Of a stretch of DNA of 64,000 nucleotides, positions 36,001 through 45,215 are shown piece by piece. Below the pieces are notes generated by a model that was not told where the DNA came from, searched no databases, and worked only from the letters and a program-made list of their open reading frames with translations. Location of the stretch: assembly GCA_009746045.1 (NCBI GenBank), contig RPFO01000127.1:836050-900049 (forward strand), given 5' to 3'. Source of the stretch: Mesostigma viride. Its lineage: Eukaryota > Streptophyta > Mesostigmatophyceae > Mesostigmatales > Mesostigmataceae. A program made the position numbers and the translations under genes. Within the stretch, counting starts at the first letter, position 1. Each line of letters starts with the position of its first letter.

Positions 36001-37651
36001 CGTTTGCTGATCTCACGTCCATACCTAATGATTCTCGATAAGCATATACATCTTGCACCCCCCCGTGCCGTTACTGGCGGCCATCACACGCCACGCCACC
36101 CTCCCAGGCCTTCCTCCACCACTGCGCCGCGGACCGCACCCTAAAGAAGCTAACAGGGCGTGCGGTGGCGCGCATCCTGCAGGGTCTCGACAGCCCCGCG
36201 TTCCCCTCCAAGCTGTGGCGCAAGAACCCCTTCTGGTAAGACCCACATCCTGCGCCAAGTGGTGGCACGCTGACCTGTTCTGGTCATTCATGCCAAGTAC
36301 ACCCCCGTGTGTAGTTCTCCTACGCATCCACCCCGCGCAGTATATCTTGCAGAACTTCTGAATTACTGGCACCACTGTCCGGTGAAGAGTTTTTTAGTGG
36401 TTGGGTTATAGTTCAGGATGCATACGGATCAGGACACCCCTACAGCCGCGCGGCGTACTCTATGCCAGAGGTCCTAGTTGGGTCCCCAGTTTATCTACGC
36501 TGAGTTTTCGCGTTTTTTCGCGTATCGGCACACTCGGCAGCGTTTGGTTTATTATGTGCTGCCTGCCTCGACGATGCATGCCAAGTGCCAAGTGCCATTC
36601 ATTCATTCATTCATTCATTCATTCATTCATTCATTCATTCATTCATTCATTCATTCATTCATTCATTCATTCATTCATTCATTCATTCATTCATTCATTC
36701 ATTCATTCATTCATTCATTCATTCATTCATTCATTCATTCATCCATCCATCCACCTACCTCCGTTGGCTGTTGGGAGAGTCATGGGGTACCAACTTTTTT
36801 GAGTAGGTACCTTTCATCCCCGATTTTTAATGCACAGCAAGAAGGGGGCATGGGACCCCCTCTCGTTGCCTTGAAAGTCAGGCCACAGGTTCAAGTAAAG
36901 TGCTCACTGGGAGAGTCTAGCAACTACTATGGGTGCAATAAAGCTTCGACATATAGCAAAAGCATAGCGGATGTCTATATGTTGAAAAATATAATTACTT
37001 ACATATTATATTATATTATATTATATTATATTATATTATATTGTATTATACGTAGTATTATACTACAGTATTATATTATATTATATTATATTATATTAAA
37101 TTATATTATATTGTATTATACGTAGTATTATATTATATTATATTATATTATATTATATTATATTATATTATATTATATTATATTATATATATATTATATT
37201 ATATTATATTATATTATATTATATTATATTATATTATATTATATTATATTATATTATATTATATTATATTATATTATATTATATTATATTATATTATATT
37301 ATATTATGTTATATTATATTATATTATATTATATTATATTATATTATATTATATTATTTTATTTTATTTTATTTTATTTTATTTTATTTTATTTTATTTT
37401 ATTTTAATGTCTATATGTGAGCATCTATGTTAAAGTCGTCGGGTAAGTCAACTACCTTTGCTGTGGCTGGCTGAAACGAGATGGAGAGCGCACGAATCCA
37501 TCCATGCCATCATAACTGATGCTTGAGATCTTTTGGTGCCTGCACTACCCGCCACCTGTCACGCAGGGAGAGGCACATCAACTGCGACTTCCACGCGGTC
37601 CGTGAGATGGCTCACGAGGAGCTCATGAGCCGCCTCGCTGCCGCAAAATGA
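9053..37651 (+). CDS. RECQL4: RECQL4-type RecQ DNA helicase, 24 exons, with SAP domain
   Basis: Exons: 9053-9167, 9742-11635, 12192-15085, 16250-16473, 16786-16950, 17389-17508, 18321-18374, 18617-18729, 19061-19288, 19625-19700, 20520-20573, 21553-21627, 22427-22480, 23070-23114, 23500-23594, 24627-24840, 27962-28063, 29469-29524, 30441-30543, 31353-31481, 32039-32208, 33802-33826, 36108-36235, 37567-37651. All are GT-AG with agreeing phases (7,218 nt, 2,405 aa). Residues 1-55 are Sld2-like (RIKLWEKAFINEHGRAPGRD, later FKSLNKQ). A SAP domain is at about 1091-1123 (ELRQRLRAAGLSVTGAKSAL), then an acidic stretch, then NFVKLNLKRKY at about 1549 as in animal RECQL4. The helicase core has TGGGKSLCYQ (about 1755), DEAH (1852), SHNFRPVYFRL, LALTATAT, VAFGMGLDKLD and EIGRAGRDGR (2038). 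The C-terminus (GRAVARILQGLDSPAFPSKL, then AHEELMSRLAAAK) matches the RECQL4-specific tail. Its role by family is replication initiation and DNA repair, an ATP-dependent 3'-5' helicase in the nucleus. It is about twice the length of human RECQL4, mainly through a low-complexity insert at residues 55-1545. Exact splice choices at weak sites (exons 5 and 16) are inferred. Confidence 0.93.
16032..16180. repeat. About 63-bp tandem duplication in helicase intron 3
   Basis: Two copies of ctatccaccct(c/a)atacc, then tcatggtcgtcattattctt and a (gtt)n segment, are followed by a partial third copy. Related cctattacctcatcctt blocks lie just upstream at 15900-16000. Confidence 0.8.
17566..17621. repeat. 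7-bp tandem repeat (ACCTGGC)n in helicase intron 6
   Basis: About seven perfect copies of acctggc lie 60 bases downstream of the exon 6 donor. No coding meaning. Confidence 0.9.
18719..18770 (+). repeat. Duplicated exon-8 end with splice donor
   Basis: The end of exon 8, gtggccgagtg followed by the donor gtgggt, recurs exactly at 18752-18762 followed by gtggtgg. A third, more diverged copy (gtggcggagtaatgggtgcg) is near 18830. Use of the second donor would add 33 bases, in frame and without a stop. Confidence 0.75.
19688..19985 (+). repeat. Ladder of exon-10 donor copies in intron 10
   Basis: The exon 10 end caccagctacaag with donor gtgggc (19701) is repeated as ccagctacatg|gtgggc (19767), ccaccagctacaag|gtgggc (19851), agagctacgag|gtggga (19912) and a decayed copy near 19972. 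The bases after the donors are also shared (gtagt(t)gtaataat). Spacing is irregular at 61-84 bases. Confidence 0.8.
20911..21124. repeat. About 52-bp minisatellite in helicase intron 11
   Basis: Four copies of ggccatataataattataa followed by ctggcctggctacataat and tgtaaatgattggcc. AT-rich, non-coding. Confidence 0.85.
22099..22293. repeat. About 98-bp tandem duplication in helicase intron 12
   Basis: The block beginning gtgacaaggcatcgcaatac and ending with the (ca)ccccca stretch occurs twice in a row with very few differences. Confidence 0.9.
24207..24378. repeat. 43-bp minisatellite, 4 copies, helicase intron 15
   Basis: The unit begins actcctagtaatcccttctt at 24207, 24250, 24293 and 24336. 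Copies are essentially identical, implying recent expansion. Confidence 0.95.
24984..27517. mobile_element. Head-to-tail dimer of an unknown element, flanked by a 35-bp direct repeat (helicase intron 16)
   Basis: Copy 1 is 25019-25621 (603 bp) and copy 2 is 25622-27482. Both start ccacttctaacgctaacc and end gagcaaaagctcggataat, and they abut with no spacer. Copy 1 lacks the middle of copy 2 (about 25787-26443). Copy 2 is also lengthened by the nested hAT at 26627-27270. A perfect 35-bp direct repeat lies on each side (24984-25018 and 27483-27517), with a partial third copy just upstream at about 24953-24983. No terminal inverted repeats or recognisable proteins are seen; the 175-codon ORF at 25731-26258 has no similarity I can name. 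Confidence 0.75.
26627..27270. mobile_element. Non-autonomous hAT transposon (MITE-like)
   Basis: Perfect 17-bp terminal inverted repeats TAGGGCTGGGACATCCG and CGGATGTCCCAGCCCTA are flanked by the 8-bp direct repeat attaaagg (26619-26626 and 27271-27278). The uninterrupted site gctattaaaggttcg is visible in copy 1 of the host element near 25410, which proves the insertion. The 8-bp duplication and TIR type indicate the hAT superfamily. It encodes no transposase. Much of the interior consists of repeated cccgaacacgaacatgttcg motifs with the palindrome cgaacatgttcg, probably subterminal binding-type repeats. Confidence 0.9.
28046..28240 (+). repeat. Duplicated exon-17 end and donor in intron 17
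   Basis: The exon 17 end (aagctgggtttctat before gtgagt, 28064) is copied as aagctggggttctat|gtacta with the donor-like GT at 28158. The shared block cacaagaga...gacaaacgcagggccc precedes each copy end, giving a unit of about 94 bases. Confidence 0.75.
28671..28938. repeat. 44-bp minisatellite, 6 copies, helicase intron 17
   Basis: The unit gtacccattgataggaatca plus cctatcacaatagtaaccgaacat recurs every 44 bases from 28671. A lone diverged unit lies at about 28333-28375. There are no spacers, so this is not a CRISPR array. Confidence 0.95.
29031..29162. repeat. Second 44-bp tandem repeat, 3 copies, helicase intron 17
   Basis: The unit tgaagcaagagcacagcaaa plus tg(t/c)t(t/c)gcctcctaccgtcctatcg starts at 29031, 29075 and 29119. 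The sequence is unrelated to the 44-bp array just upstream, but the period is the same. Confidence 0.9.
30532..30735 (+). repeat. 26-bp ladder of exon-19 donor copies
   Basis: Exon 19 ends gcgttgatg with donor gtgagg at 30544. Donor-like GTs in matching context follow at 30570, 30593, 30619, 30645, 30671, 30697 and 30723. From 30593 the step is exactly 26 bases, with the unit ggc(a/g)ttgatggtgagg(g/a)cataa. The authentic splice junction is thus the first unit of the array. Confidence 0.85.
31705..32050 (+). repeat. Acceptor-side copies upstream of exon 21
   Basis: Exon 21 starts after cgccgccag at 32039 with ctgggcaagctgagtgccat. Upstream look-alikes are tcgccag|atgggcaaag (31733), ggccag|ctgggcactc (31855) and ccgccag|ctgggaaaaagagcgccatg (31930). 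Here the copied junction is the 3' splice site, and copies lie before the authentic exon. Confidence 0.7.
32160..32670 (+). repeat. Exon-21 donor array in intron 21
   Basis: Exon 21 ends with a gacaagag|gtgggt junction (GT at 32209). A 98-base downstream copy including the exon end recurs almost unchanged (donor copy at 32307), a third copy ends gacaagaagtgg near 32402, and decayed copies follow: aaggggtgagc (about 32436), aaaaggtgagt (about 32476), aagaggtgagt (about 32539) and aagaggtgtgt (about 32656). Confidence 0.85.
32981..33499. repeat. 25-bp minisatellite, about 21 copies, helicase intron 21
   Basis: The unit ttactagcgcacaccgatgg plus ttctg repeats almost perfectly; the only variant I notice is gcatacc near 33240. 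Such homogeneity implies a young or actively homogenised array. Confidence 0.97.
33880..35222. repeat. 48-bp minisatellite, about 28 copies, helicase intron 22
   Basis: The unit is acaacatatttattgtgctt plus attactagacacgatgtagctctccatt. Variants (tactagac or tactggac, gctt or gctc, tatatatt, agatacg) are arranged with a visible 8-unit (384-bp) higher-order repeat: the tatatatt/agatacg pair occurs near 34605 and again near 34989. The 48-bp period keeps both strands open for about 470-500 codons, which is an artefact, not a protein. Confidence 0.97.
36596..36752. repeat. (CATT)n microsatellite, helicase intron 23
   Basis: About 37 perfect attc units end in a few atcc units. Non-coding. Confidence 0.97.
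36999..37406. repeat. (ATATT)n then (ATTTT)n AT-rich array, helicase intron 23
   Basis: Pentanucleotide tattatat-type repeats of about 350 bp switch at about 37351 to (atttt)n. Two tgtattatacgtagtattat variants near the start suggest an internal duplication. The array lies 160 bases before the last coding exon. Confidence 0.95.
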
Positions 37652-38329
37652 GTCTCCCAATGTGTCTCTGAACGAGCCTCCAATTGAAATCCCCAAGAGA
37701 GTCTCCAAATAATTCTCCAAATAAATCTCCAAATGGGTGTCCATAAGAGTCTCAAGAAAATGCTCAAGGGAGGCACCCGAATGGCTCCAATCGAGGCTCA
37801 ACTTGCAACGCCAGATGAGGCGCCAACTCAGTCTCCAAGGAGGCTGGCCATGAGGCGCAAGCTGAGGCACACGATGGCGAGATCAGCGATCCCCATGGAC
37901 AGCCCCAGTTGCTCTGTCCATGAAGGCTTTTCGCTTTTCGCCAGTGGGCCTGCAATGCCGGACAGGGTAGCAATACCCTGAATCCTTGAGGGGTGACCTG
38001 CGACATACGTTAGGAGCATGCGAGCAGACGGGGGCCCCATGCCTTGTACATAAGCCTCGTCGATGCATCATTATTACTGTTTTTGTCCCTGCCGCCACTG
38101 TGGTATGCCTGCACCATGGCTGCACAGGGCACAGCCGGCACCAAATAACGTTGGTAACTTCCTGTGATCGGTTGTCTTCACAGTTCAGATCATAAAAACT
38201 CCAACCTTGTGTGTAGCGTCATGCACCACTGGGAGCTAGTCAGGTACAGGATACCTTTGTTATGCATTAATTACTTAATTTACACTAGCTTGTCAAGCAT
38301 CATCGACGCCCTCCATATACCCCCGCCTC
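37652..38329. other. 3' flank of the helicase gene
   Basis: After the stop codon come loosely repeated (a)gtctccaaat blocks at 37650-37760, probably 3' UTR, then unique sequence. No further gene is recognised. Confidence 0.5.
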
Positions 38330-39120
38330 TAACTAATTAATTAATTAATCACGTGCTCCCGTTGGGGAGTCACGGAGCATTAACCCTGATGGAGGGATGG
38401 ATGGATGGATGGACAGACGGACGGACGGACGGACGGACGGACGGACGGACGGACGGATGGACGGACGGACGGACGGACGGACGGACGGACGGACGGACGG
38501 ACGGACGGACGGACGGACGGACGGACGGACGGACGGACGGACGGACGGACGGACGGACGGACGGACGGACGGACGGACGGACGGACGGACGGACGGACGG
38601 ACGGACGGACGGACGGACGGACGGACGGACGGACGGACGGACGGACGGACGGACGGACGGACGGACGGACGGACGGACGGACGGACGGACGGACGGACGG
38701 ACGGACGGACGGACGGACGGACGGACGGACGGACGGACGGACGGACGGACGGACGGACGGACGGACGGACGGACGGACGGACGGACGGACGGACGGACGG
38801 ACGGACGGAGGGATGGATGGATGGATGGATGGATGGATGGATGGATGGATGGATGGATGGATGGATGGATGGATGGATGGATGGATGGATGGATGGATGG
38901 ATGGATGGATGGATGGATGGATGGATGGATGGATGGATGGATGGATGGATGGATGGATGGATGGATGGATGGGTACACGCAATCCTACCGGTCTAATCTA
39001 TCTACATCAACAAGCAACCTCTATATCTACGGCGCCCTCTACCCTAGGGGTCTTGTCTGGCAGGCTTCCCCCGTTTGCAAACACGCGGGCGCTTCCCCAC
39101 GGGAGGGGTTTTGTTGTCCT
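38330..39120 (-). mobile_element. LINE 3' end with expanded (GGAC)n/(GGAT)n array
   Basis: On the minus strand the order is UTR, microsatellite, ...GCTCCGTGACTCCCCAACGG hairpin, then a (TTAA)n tail (38331-38349). Sister copies at 39130, 39541 and 40091 carry only 3-5 ggat units in the same place. Here the tract spans about 38388-38971: roughly 100 acgg units, then roughly 40 atgg units. The four-base period leaves several long artefactual ORFs (RTDG-, SVRP- and IHPS-type repeats). Confidence 0.85.
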
Positions 39121-40044
39121 CCTTAATTAGACTCGTGCTCCCGTTGGGGAGTCACGGAGCCCGATGGATGGATGGATGGGTGGGTGCAAACAGTCCTACC
39201 GGTCTAAGCTATCTACATTAGGTACCTACGACATCTATCTAACAGCAACTAACTACAACATCTATCTATACAGCATCACGTGGCCCTCTAGGGGAGCTGT
39301 CTGGCGTGCCTCCCGTGGGTTTGCACACGCGGGCGCTTCCCCACAGGCAGGGGGAGGCCCGTTGTCCTCTATGACCTGGGCCCACTTGGCCTTGTCCATC
39401 ATCTTCTTCCAAATCACGGAGAGGCCTAGGCCCCCATGCAAGTCCTCTACTAGCTGTTCTTTGAAGGTGCGGGCCTTGCGGCGCCTAACATCAGGGGGCC
39501 CGGCCCACGTCAGGATCGAGGTGCCGGCCAGGCTGAGCTGGGTGCTCCCGTTGGGGAGTCACGGAGCATTAACCCCGATGGATGGATGGGTGGGTGCAAA
39601 CAGTCCTACCGGTCTAAGCTACCTATCTACATTGATCAGCTACCTACGACATCTATCTAACAGCAACTAACTACAACATCTATCTATACAGCATCACGTG
39701 GCCCTAGGGGAGCTGTCTGGCGTGCCTCCCGCGTGGGTTTGCACACGCGGGCGCTTCCCCACAGCTAGCTAGGGGGAGGCTCGTTGTCCTCTATTAATTA
39801 ATTAATAAAACACGTGCTCCCGTTGGGGAGTCACGGAGCACCGAATTAAGTGCTTTTAATCCCTGTGCGTGCACTATACAGGAGAAAGGGCAGAGACCCC
39901 CAGTCTCCTTCATGCCAAAGGCATGCCACAGCTGCATTCGGGCGCGCTAGCTAAAGGACAGGCTAACGATCCGGCAAACTGTGGGTGCAATAAGACCCAT
40001 GTAAGCGTGGCATAACAAGTAGCGTGGGCAAGTAATCTGAACAT
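39121..40044 (-). mobile_element. Cluster of truncated LINE 3' ends
   Basis: Three further 3' ends with gtgctcccgttggggagtca occur at 39133, 39541 and 39815. They have cctaccggtctaagctatct in the UTR; the first and third have TTAA-type tails, and the one at 39541 has none and directly abuts the ORF2 remnant of its neighbour. Bases 39366-39540 encode (minus) the ORF2 C-terminus found at 40313-40446 (GLGLSVIWKKMMDKAKWAQV in the sister copy). Confidence 0.75.
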
Positions 40045-42660
40045 TAATTAATTAATTAATTAATTAATTAATTAATTAATTAATTAGACTCGTGCTCCCG
40101 TTGGGGAGTCACGGAGCATTAACCCCGATGGATGGATGGATGGATGGGTGCAAACATTCCTACCGGTCTAATCTATCTACATTGGCGACATACTACATCT
40201 ATCTAACAGCATGCTAACTATCTAGGCAGCCGCACGCTGCCCTAGGGGGAGCTATCTAGCGTGCCTCCCGCGGGATTGCACACGCGGGCGCTTCCCCACT
40301 GGGGGGGGCTCGTTGTCCTCTATGACCTGGGCCCACTTGGCCTTGTCCATCATCTTCTTCCAAATCACGGAGAGGCCTAGGCCCCCCATGTCCTCTACTA
40401 GCTGTTCTTTAATTGAAGGTGCAGGCCTTGCGGCGTCTAACATCACTGGGCCCAGCCCACGTCAGGAGGTGCCGGCCAGGCTGGGCTGGTCGCAGTCCTG
40501 CGGGGGGGCCACGTGAGGTGTCTACCTGGTTGGTTTGAGCTAGGTGACCTACTAGCTGCTGGCGGCGTTGCTTGGGGATCCGGAACAACTCGAGGATGTC
40601 CCAAAGCGCAGGCCAGAAAACCGAATCGAAGCCGCTTTGATGAAGTCCACCAGCACAAGGTGCAAAGGGGACTCACCAGGCTGAAGGCGTTGCAGTTCCT
40701 CCACCAGTCGGCGAGTAGCGAAGAGCGCATGTACTGTGTTGCGACCTGAACGGAAGCCGTGCTGAGTCTCGCTGAGGTGACCGTCCAGGGCCGTGCGCAG
40801 GCGGTTCAGGATGAGCCGCATAAGAAGCTTGAGGGGGGCGCTTTGAATGCACACCCCTCTGTAGTTGCCGGGGTCGGCAGGCGACCCCTTGTTCTTGTAC
40901 AGCATCGTGCGAAAACTGCGTTGCCAGGCCGCTGGAGGTGGTTGCGACGACAGCAGAAGGCGGTTGCAGATGTCCCGGAATCTGAACATAGCCAGGGCGT
41001 AGCATGGCTGTACTAGCTAGGACTAGGCTAAGGCTATGGCTGGTTGTGTACCGTGCGTTTGCGGCACGTCTGACACTAGGTATGTTGGCACAGCTATAGG
41101 CAAACAGTCTAACTAAGCATGGCTGCGCCTTATAGCGGCAGTGACTCCAATGGTTACAAGCTAGGGCTATTGCTATTCTATAGCCCGCTGGGGGCGTCCA
41201 CATCTTGTGGTTGATCATCAGGTCCCCGCCCGGGGGCTCCAGTACACCTTGGGCTTCTGGGGGTCCTGCTTATGGCGGAGGTATTCCGGCCACAGGTCGC
41301 GTCGCTGCTGTTGCATGCTGAGCGGGGCCGGGTCAGGTCGTCATGCATCCAGCGTCCAGGTGAGGTCGTGCAACCTAGCTCTTGCGACGAGAGAGGAACC
41401 GCTGCTTATCCTCAGCAGGGGAGGGGAAGGTGAGCAGGACTGGTGGGGGAGCCGCCTTGTCCCGTGAGTGGGGAAGGCGGTGGCACCCACGCAGTTCTAC
41501 GGTCTACCTCACCTTACCAGGCCCATGAGGGTAAGAAGCTCAGTACGTTCTTGAGCTCGTCAGCAAGGGAGGTTGACGTCTCACTAGCTGCATGGCTGCT
41601 AGCTGGGGGAAGCGACTGTAGCACCTCTCGGCACGCGCGGCTCGAGCGCGGTCGGTGACCTCCCGTTGCTGGGCCTGGCGGTGCATGGTCCTCCAGCTCC
41701 TGGAGCTTCGTGGCGATGGCGTCGGTGGTGGAGGCGGTCGCTGACCGCAGCAGGTCCGCGTAGGACAGCGGCGCCGGGAGGTCACCAGCATCCTGCCGGG
41801 GCGGCTGGGATGCAATGGTGGCCGTCTGCTCCCGCCGCTATCTTGGGGACCTGTGTGGCCAGGCCCTCGGTGTGGGCGCCACTGGGCGGTGATGGCCTCA
41901 ATTGCTTCTTCGAGTGAGCACGCCGCACTTGCCCTCCACCTGGTTAAGGCGAGAGACACATGCAAGTGCAGCATGCGTTTCCGAAGCTTGCGCCGCGGTG
42001 TGCAGCGTCGTGAACTGGGGCTGGAGCTTGTGGACGACCTTGGTTTCCACATTGGAGACCCGGGCCTCCACCGTGTTGAGCGTCGTGTTCAGAGATGTCA
42101 GCTTCTCGGCCAGCGGGCAGGTCACGTGCTAGCTCCTCCACCAGCACTGCGCGGATGTCATCCTTGCAGAGGGAGGGAGCCGATGGGGCTGCCGGCTGTG
42201 CGGGGGCTGGGGTGCGGAGCGCTCGACAGATGTCGCCGAGGCTGATCGAGCTGGTAGTGGCTGGTCAAGATAAACAGGCGTTGGCTTGGTTCGTCAAAGT
42301 TGTAGAGCCAGAACGTGTCGCGGTAGTCGATAGCCACCCCCCCCTTCTGGGGCACGAAGAGCTTCAGTTCCTGTGCGAGGAACTGGAGGACCTCGACGCA
42401 TTCCGGCGGCCGGCGACAGCTGCTGCCACTTAATTGATCGATGAGGGAGAACGCCCTCTCGCCGGGCAAGTAGTGGCTCCATTTGTGGCGGACGTGCCAT
42501 GGTTTCTTGGGCTCAGGCGAGGCGCTTGGCGATGGGTCTGCTGGCGATGGGTTGGCGAGCCCAGGCGGCTGCCAGGCAAGAACGATGGCGAGAGGGTTGG
42601 GCTGGGAGCCGGTAAGCTCCTTTTCCAAACCCCGTTTTGCTTTTGGGGTCGTCATAGCTG
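40045..42660 (-). mobile_element. LINE with ORF1 and internally deleted ORF2
   Basis: Read on the minus strand: ORF1-like protein (42655 to about 41200; PWHVRHKWSHYLPGERAFSL, an FLAQELKLFVPQKGG segment, later a serine/arginine-rich part and VYWSP), a spacer, then a reverse-transcriptase fragment (40990-40550; SPADPGNYRGVCIQSAPLKL and HGFRSGRNTVHALFATRRLV), then the ORF2 C-terminal end (40446-40313), UTR, hairpin and a long (TTAA)n tail (40045-40085). The endonuclease and the RT active-site region are missing and frames are broken, so it is not autonomous. Confidence 0.8.
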
Positions 42661-43301
42661 CTTGTCACGTGATAACGTACTTTGGCAATACTGCATGCGT
42701 TGCAGCCGTAATCGATTATACTGGCGTGTACGTCTGAATAAAGCGCATGGAATGCAAGTGGTCTGACCGAATTTGGGGCTCAGACGCAAAAGATCTGAGC
42801 TCCGCCGTCAGCCATACCGCCGTCAGCCATTTTCGTCAGTTGTTCCATGCATCAGTTGTTCCATTCCTCTATGACCTGGGCCCACTTGGCCGGCCTTGTC
42901 CATCATCTTGTTCCAATTAAATCATGGAGAGGACTAGCCCCCTCACTGCGGACATGAGCACTGAGCGTATCCTACACGAAATTTAAATGGACCGCAGCAT
43001 GTTGGTGACCGCGCCGTCCAGCTTTCTGGCAAGGTCGGCTGTGAGGGTGAGAGGGTCCATGTACGTCTCGGCCCCGTACGTCGGTAAGAACAGGGAGGAC
43101 CAGGACCTTGAAGAGGTCCTGTTTCGATCTCTACCTTGCCTAGGGGCTTGCTGCAGGGCCCTGTATTGGCGTAAAGCGTGCCAGGTGAGGGAGATACGGT
43201 GGTCCACATCGTCCTCGCAGCTGGGGAGTAAGCTACCCAGCAACTTGACGCGGTCCCGGTACTGGACTCGAGAGCCATCGAGCTAGGAGACCAGTTGAGA
43301 A

Positions 43302-44608
43302 CCGGGTTGGTCTGTACGCCGCACTTTTGCGATAAAATGCGGGATAAAGCATATTATGGGCCTCGACGTATTTTACGCGTATTTTACGTCTGACCACGCG
43401 GTTTGGACTTAGAATTTTTCGGGGGTACCAGCGGGCAGCGGGCACTGGCGCGGTGCCCAGGTTCTGGGCGCGGCGCGCTCACTGCACATTTGAGATTTTT
43501 ACTACTAGAAGTAGATGCGTACAGTTCTTTTCATAAAGCGCAAGCCTTGCAAAATGTTTGGCCGGTAGGAGACAGCTAGGACTAGGTACATAACGCATAA
43601 ATAACCGTGTGCCAGCAAATGCCAGCTGTGCTACTGACGGTGTAATGCAATATAGCGACGACGAGGCCAGTGCGACTGTGCGACAGTGTGCAGCCATTTT
43701 CGATTTGCAGCCATGAAGAAGAAAGGGCCTGAATGGGATTTCGTTCTCGAGAAGAAAGAAGCAGTCACAGATGCTGTTACTAACAAAACGCAGTTTATGT
43801 CGAATAAGTTCTGCTCATTTTGCAACAAGAAGTTCTCATACGGGGCGCGGGCAATCAGCGTATTCCGAGTCCGTGCACACTTTGCCGGAATCGCAGGGGA
43901 AGGGATGTTACCCTGCGACAAATTTCTACCGAATATCCGGAGCAGGTTTCTCAGGATGTATAACAACAAGTCGCAGCAGTCAGACGCCAAGAAGCAGCAC
44001 AATTTGAACAGGGCAATGGCGGAGATGGGAGGGGCTGCGCCGGCTGACTTGTCGTCGGTTCCCAGCAAAGGCCAGCTGAGCATCACCAAATGGCTGGTTC
44101 CCGTCGACGAGAAAGGTGTCCAGCTGCTGGCTGCCGAATTTTTTATCGAGAACGGCATTGCCTTCAATGCGGCTGAGAGCGCCTCTTTCAAGCAGATGGT
44201 GGCCGGCATGATCCAGTACAAAGGAGGGCACGTCACCCGGCCTCCTTCTCGGAAGTTGTGTCTCATGTCCTCTCATGCATTATATAGTGGATGGCTTTCC
44301 TTACAATCAATTAATTAATTGAATCCTTACTATTCCCGTTGCAGCATGCTCCCCCCCTGCATTTAACAAATCATAATCAGATAGGATTGCAGGGCATAAA
44401 TGGAAGATGTTAATAAATAAGCATATACACCAAATTTCAGTTGTAATAACTGCATGACCATCATCAAGGAGCGTGCTAATTGGGTGACTGACAATTGGAC
44501 CACAAAAACTGTCGCGCATTTTACCACCGCGTATTTTATACCCCCCACGTATAATACGCGTATTTTAAGTCCACGTATTATACCCCGCACACGTATTTTC
44601 CAACCTGG
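43302..44608 (+). mobile_element. hAT transposon, internally deleted
   Basis: The element is bounded by the 8-bp direct repeat gttgagaa (43294-43301 and 44609-44616). Its ends are imperfect inverted repeats (CCGGGTTGG... and ...CCAACCTGG). Subterminal copies of cgcgtattttacg-type motifs occur at both ends (43370-43390 and 44510-44600). It carries the N-terminal part of a hAT transposase and interrupts a LINE ORF2. The C-terminal catalytic half is absent. Confidence 0.88.
43713..44318 (+). pseudogene. hAT transposase N-terminal fragment (BED zinc finger)
   Basis: An ATG at 43713 opens a 201-codon frame. Cys34-x2-Cys37 with His56 and Cys68 resembles a BED-type finger. FFIENGIAFNAAESASFKQM followed by a PPSRK block is the typical start of the hAT catalytic domain. 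The frame then runs into unrelated sequence and stops at 44318; the remaining RNase H-like and dimerisation regions are lost, so it cannot be an active transposase. Confidence 0.85.
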
Positions 44609-44885
44609 GTTGAGAAAAGAGGTCCGGCGGCGGCTGAGTGAGCCGGCCCAACCGCCAGCGCAGGGCCTCGGTCTTCTTAATTGCTGACCTCAGTCGAGCC
44701 CCACGGCCGCTCGGGCCTCGATGGCTCGCGAGGCAGTCAAGCCACGTCTGCACATGCCCAGTGTCTTCGAAGACGGTGGTGTCTTCCGCATAGATGATTT
44801 CCGCTAGCCGAATCTTCGTGTCCGCTCCGCCATGCCAGAAATGGTTGGCGACCTTCACCCCTGGTTCCCTACCCACAATGCGAGC

Positions 44886-45215
44886 AAACCGCTTGCGCGC
44901 CTCTACAAAAATGAATCATTACGCCACCGCATCCACTCCCTCTCCCTTCTTTGGTCTGCCATGCAGAACAAGAAGCGGTGGCAGAAGATTGTCCAGGCTC
45001 ACACGCCAGCCCCTGTGGGCAAGCCACCCCCCCCCAAGAGGAAGGGGCGTTTTGCTGAGTAGTGTAGAACTTTAGGCTTGTCTAGACTATTGAGATAGCT
45101 TATATCGAGTTAGGATTAGTTCGATTACGCGGCCTCTCCCACCTCCACCCACCCAAGGAATATGTGCTACATGATCTCCCAACGGAGGCATGTTATAATT
45201 TAATTTAATTTTAAT
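44886..45215 (+). mobile_element. LINE 3' end, plus strand
   Basis: Encodes the ORF2 C-terminus LRHRIHSLSLLWSAMQNKKR, then VQAHTPAPVGKPPPPKRKGR, with stop near 45060. This is followed by UTR, the hairpin ctcccaacggag and a (TTTAA)n-type tail at 45190-45214. It is 5' truncated against the inverted LINE at 42860-44885. Confidence 0.85.

Larger units (their letters stand above)
42860..44885 (-). mobile_element. LINE ORF2 fragment split by a hAT insertion
   Basis: On the minus strand 44876-44617 encodes RLAEIIYAEDTTVFEDTGHV (YAED in place of YADD) and WRLGRLTQPPPDLFSQ. After removal of the hAT element and one target copy, the reading continues at 43293 with VQYRDRVKLLGS and the CEDDVDHRISLTWHALRQYR segment, the order seen in the intact ORF2 at 55842-57169. 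A stop and frameshifts are present. Confidence 0.8.

Noticed and set aside
38353-39130. ORFs rich in RTDG, SVRP or IHPS
   Set aside because: Translation of a tetranucleotide microsatellite in all frames.
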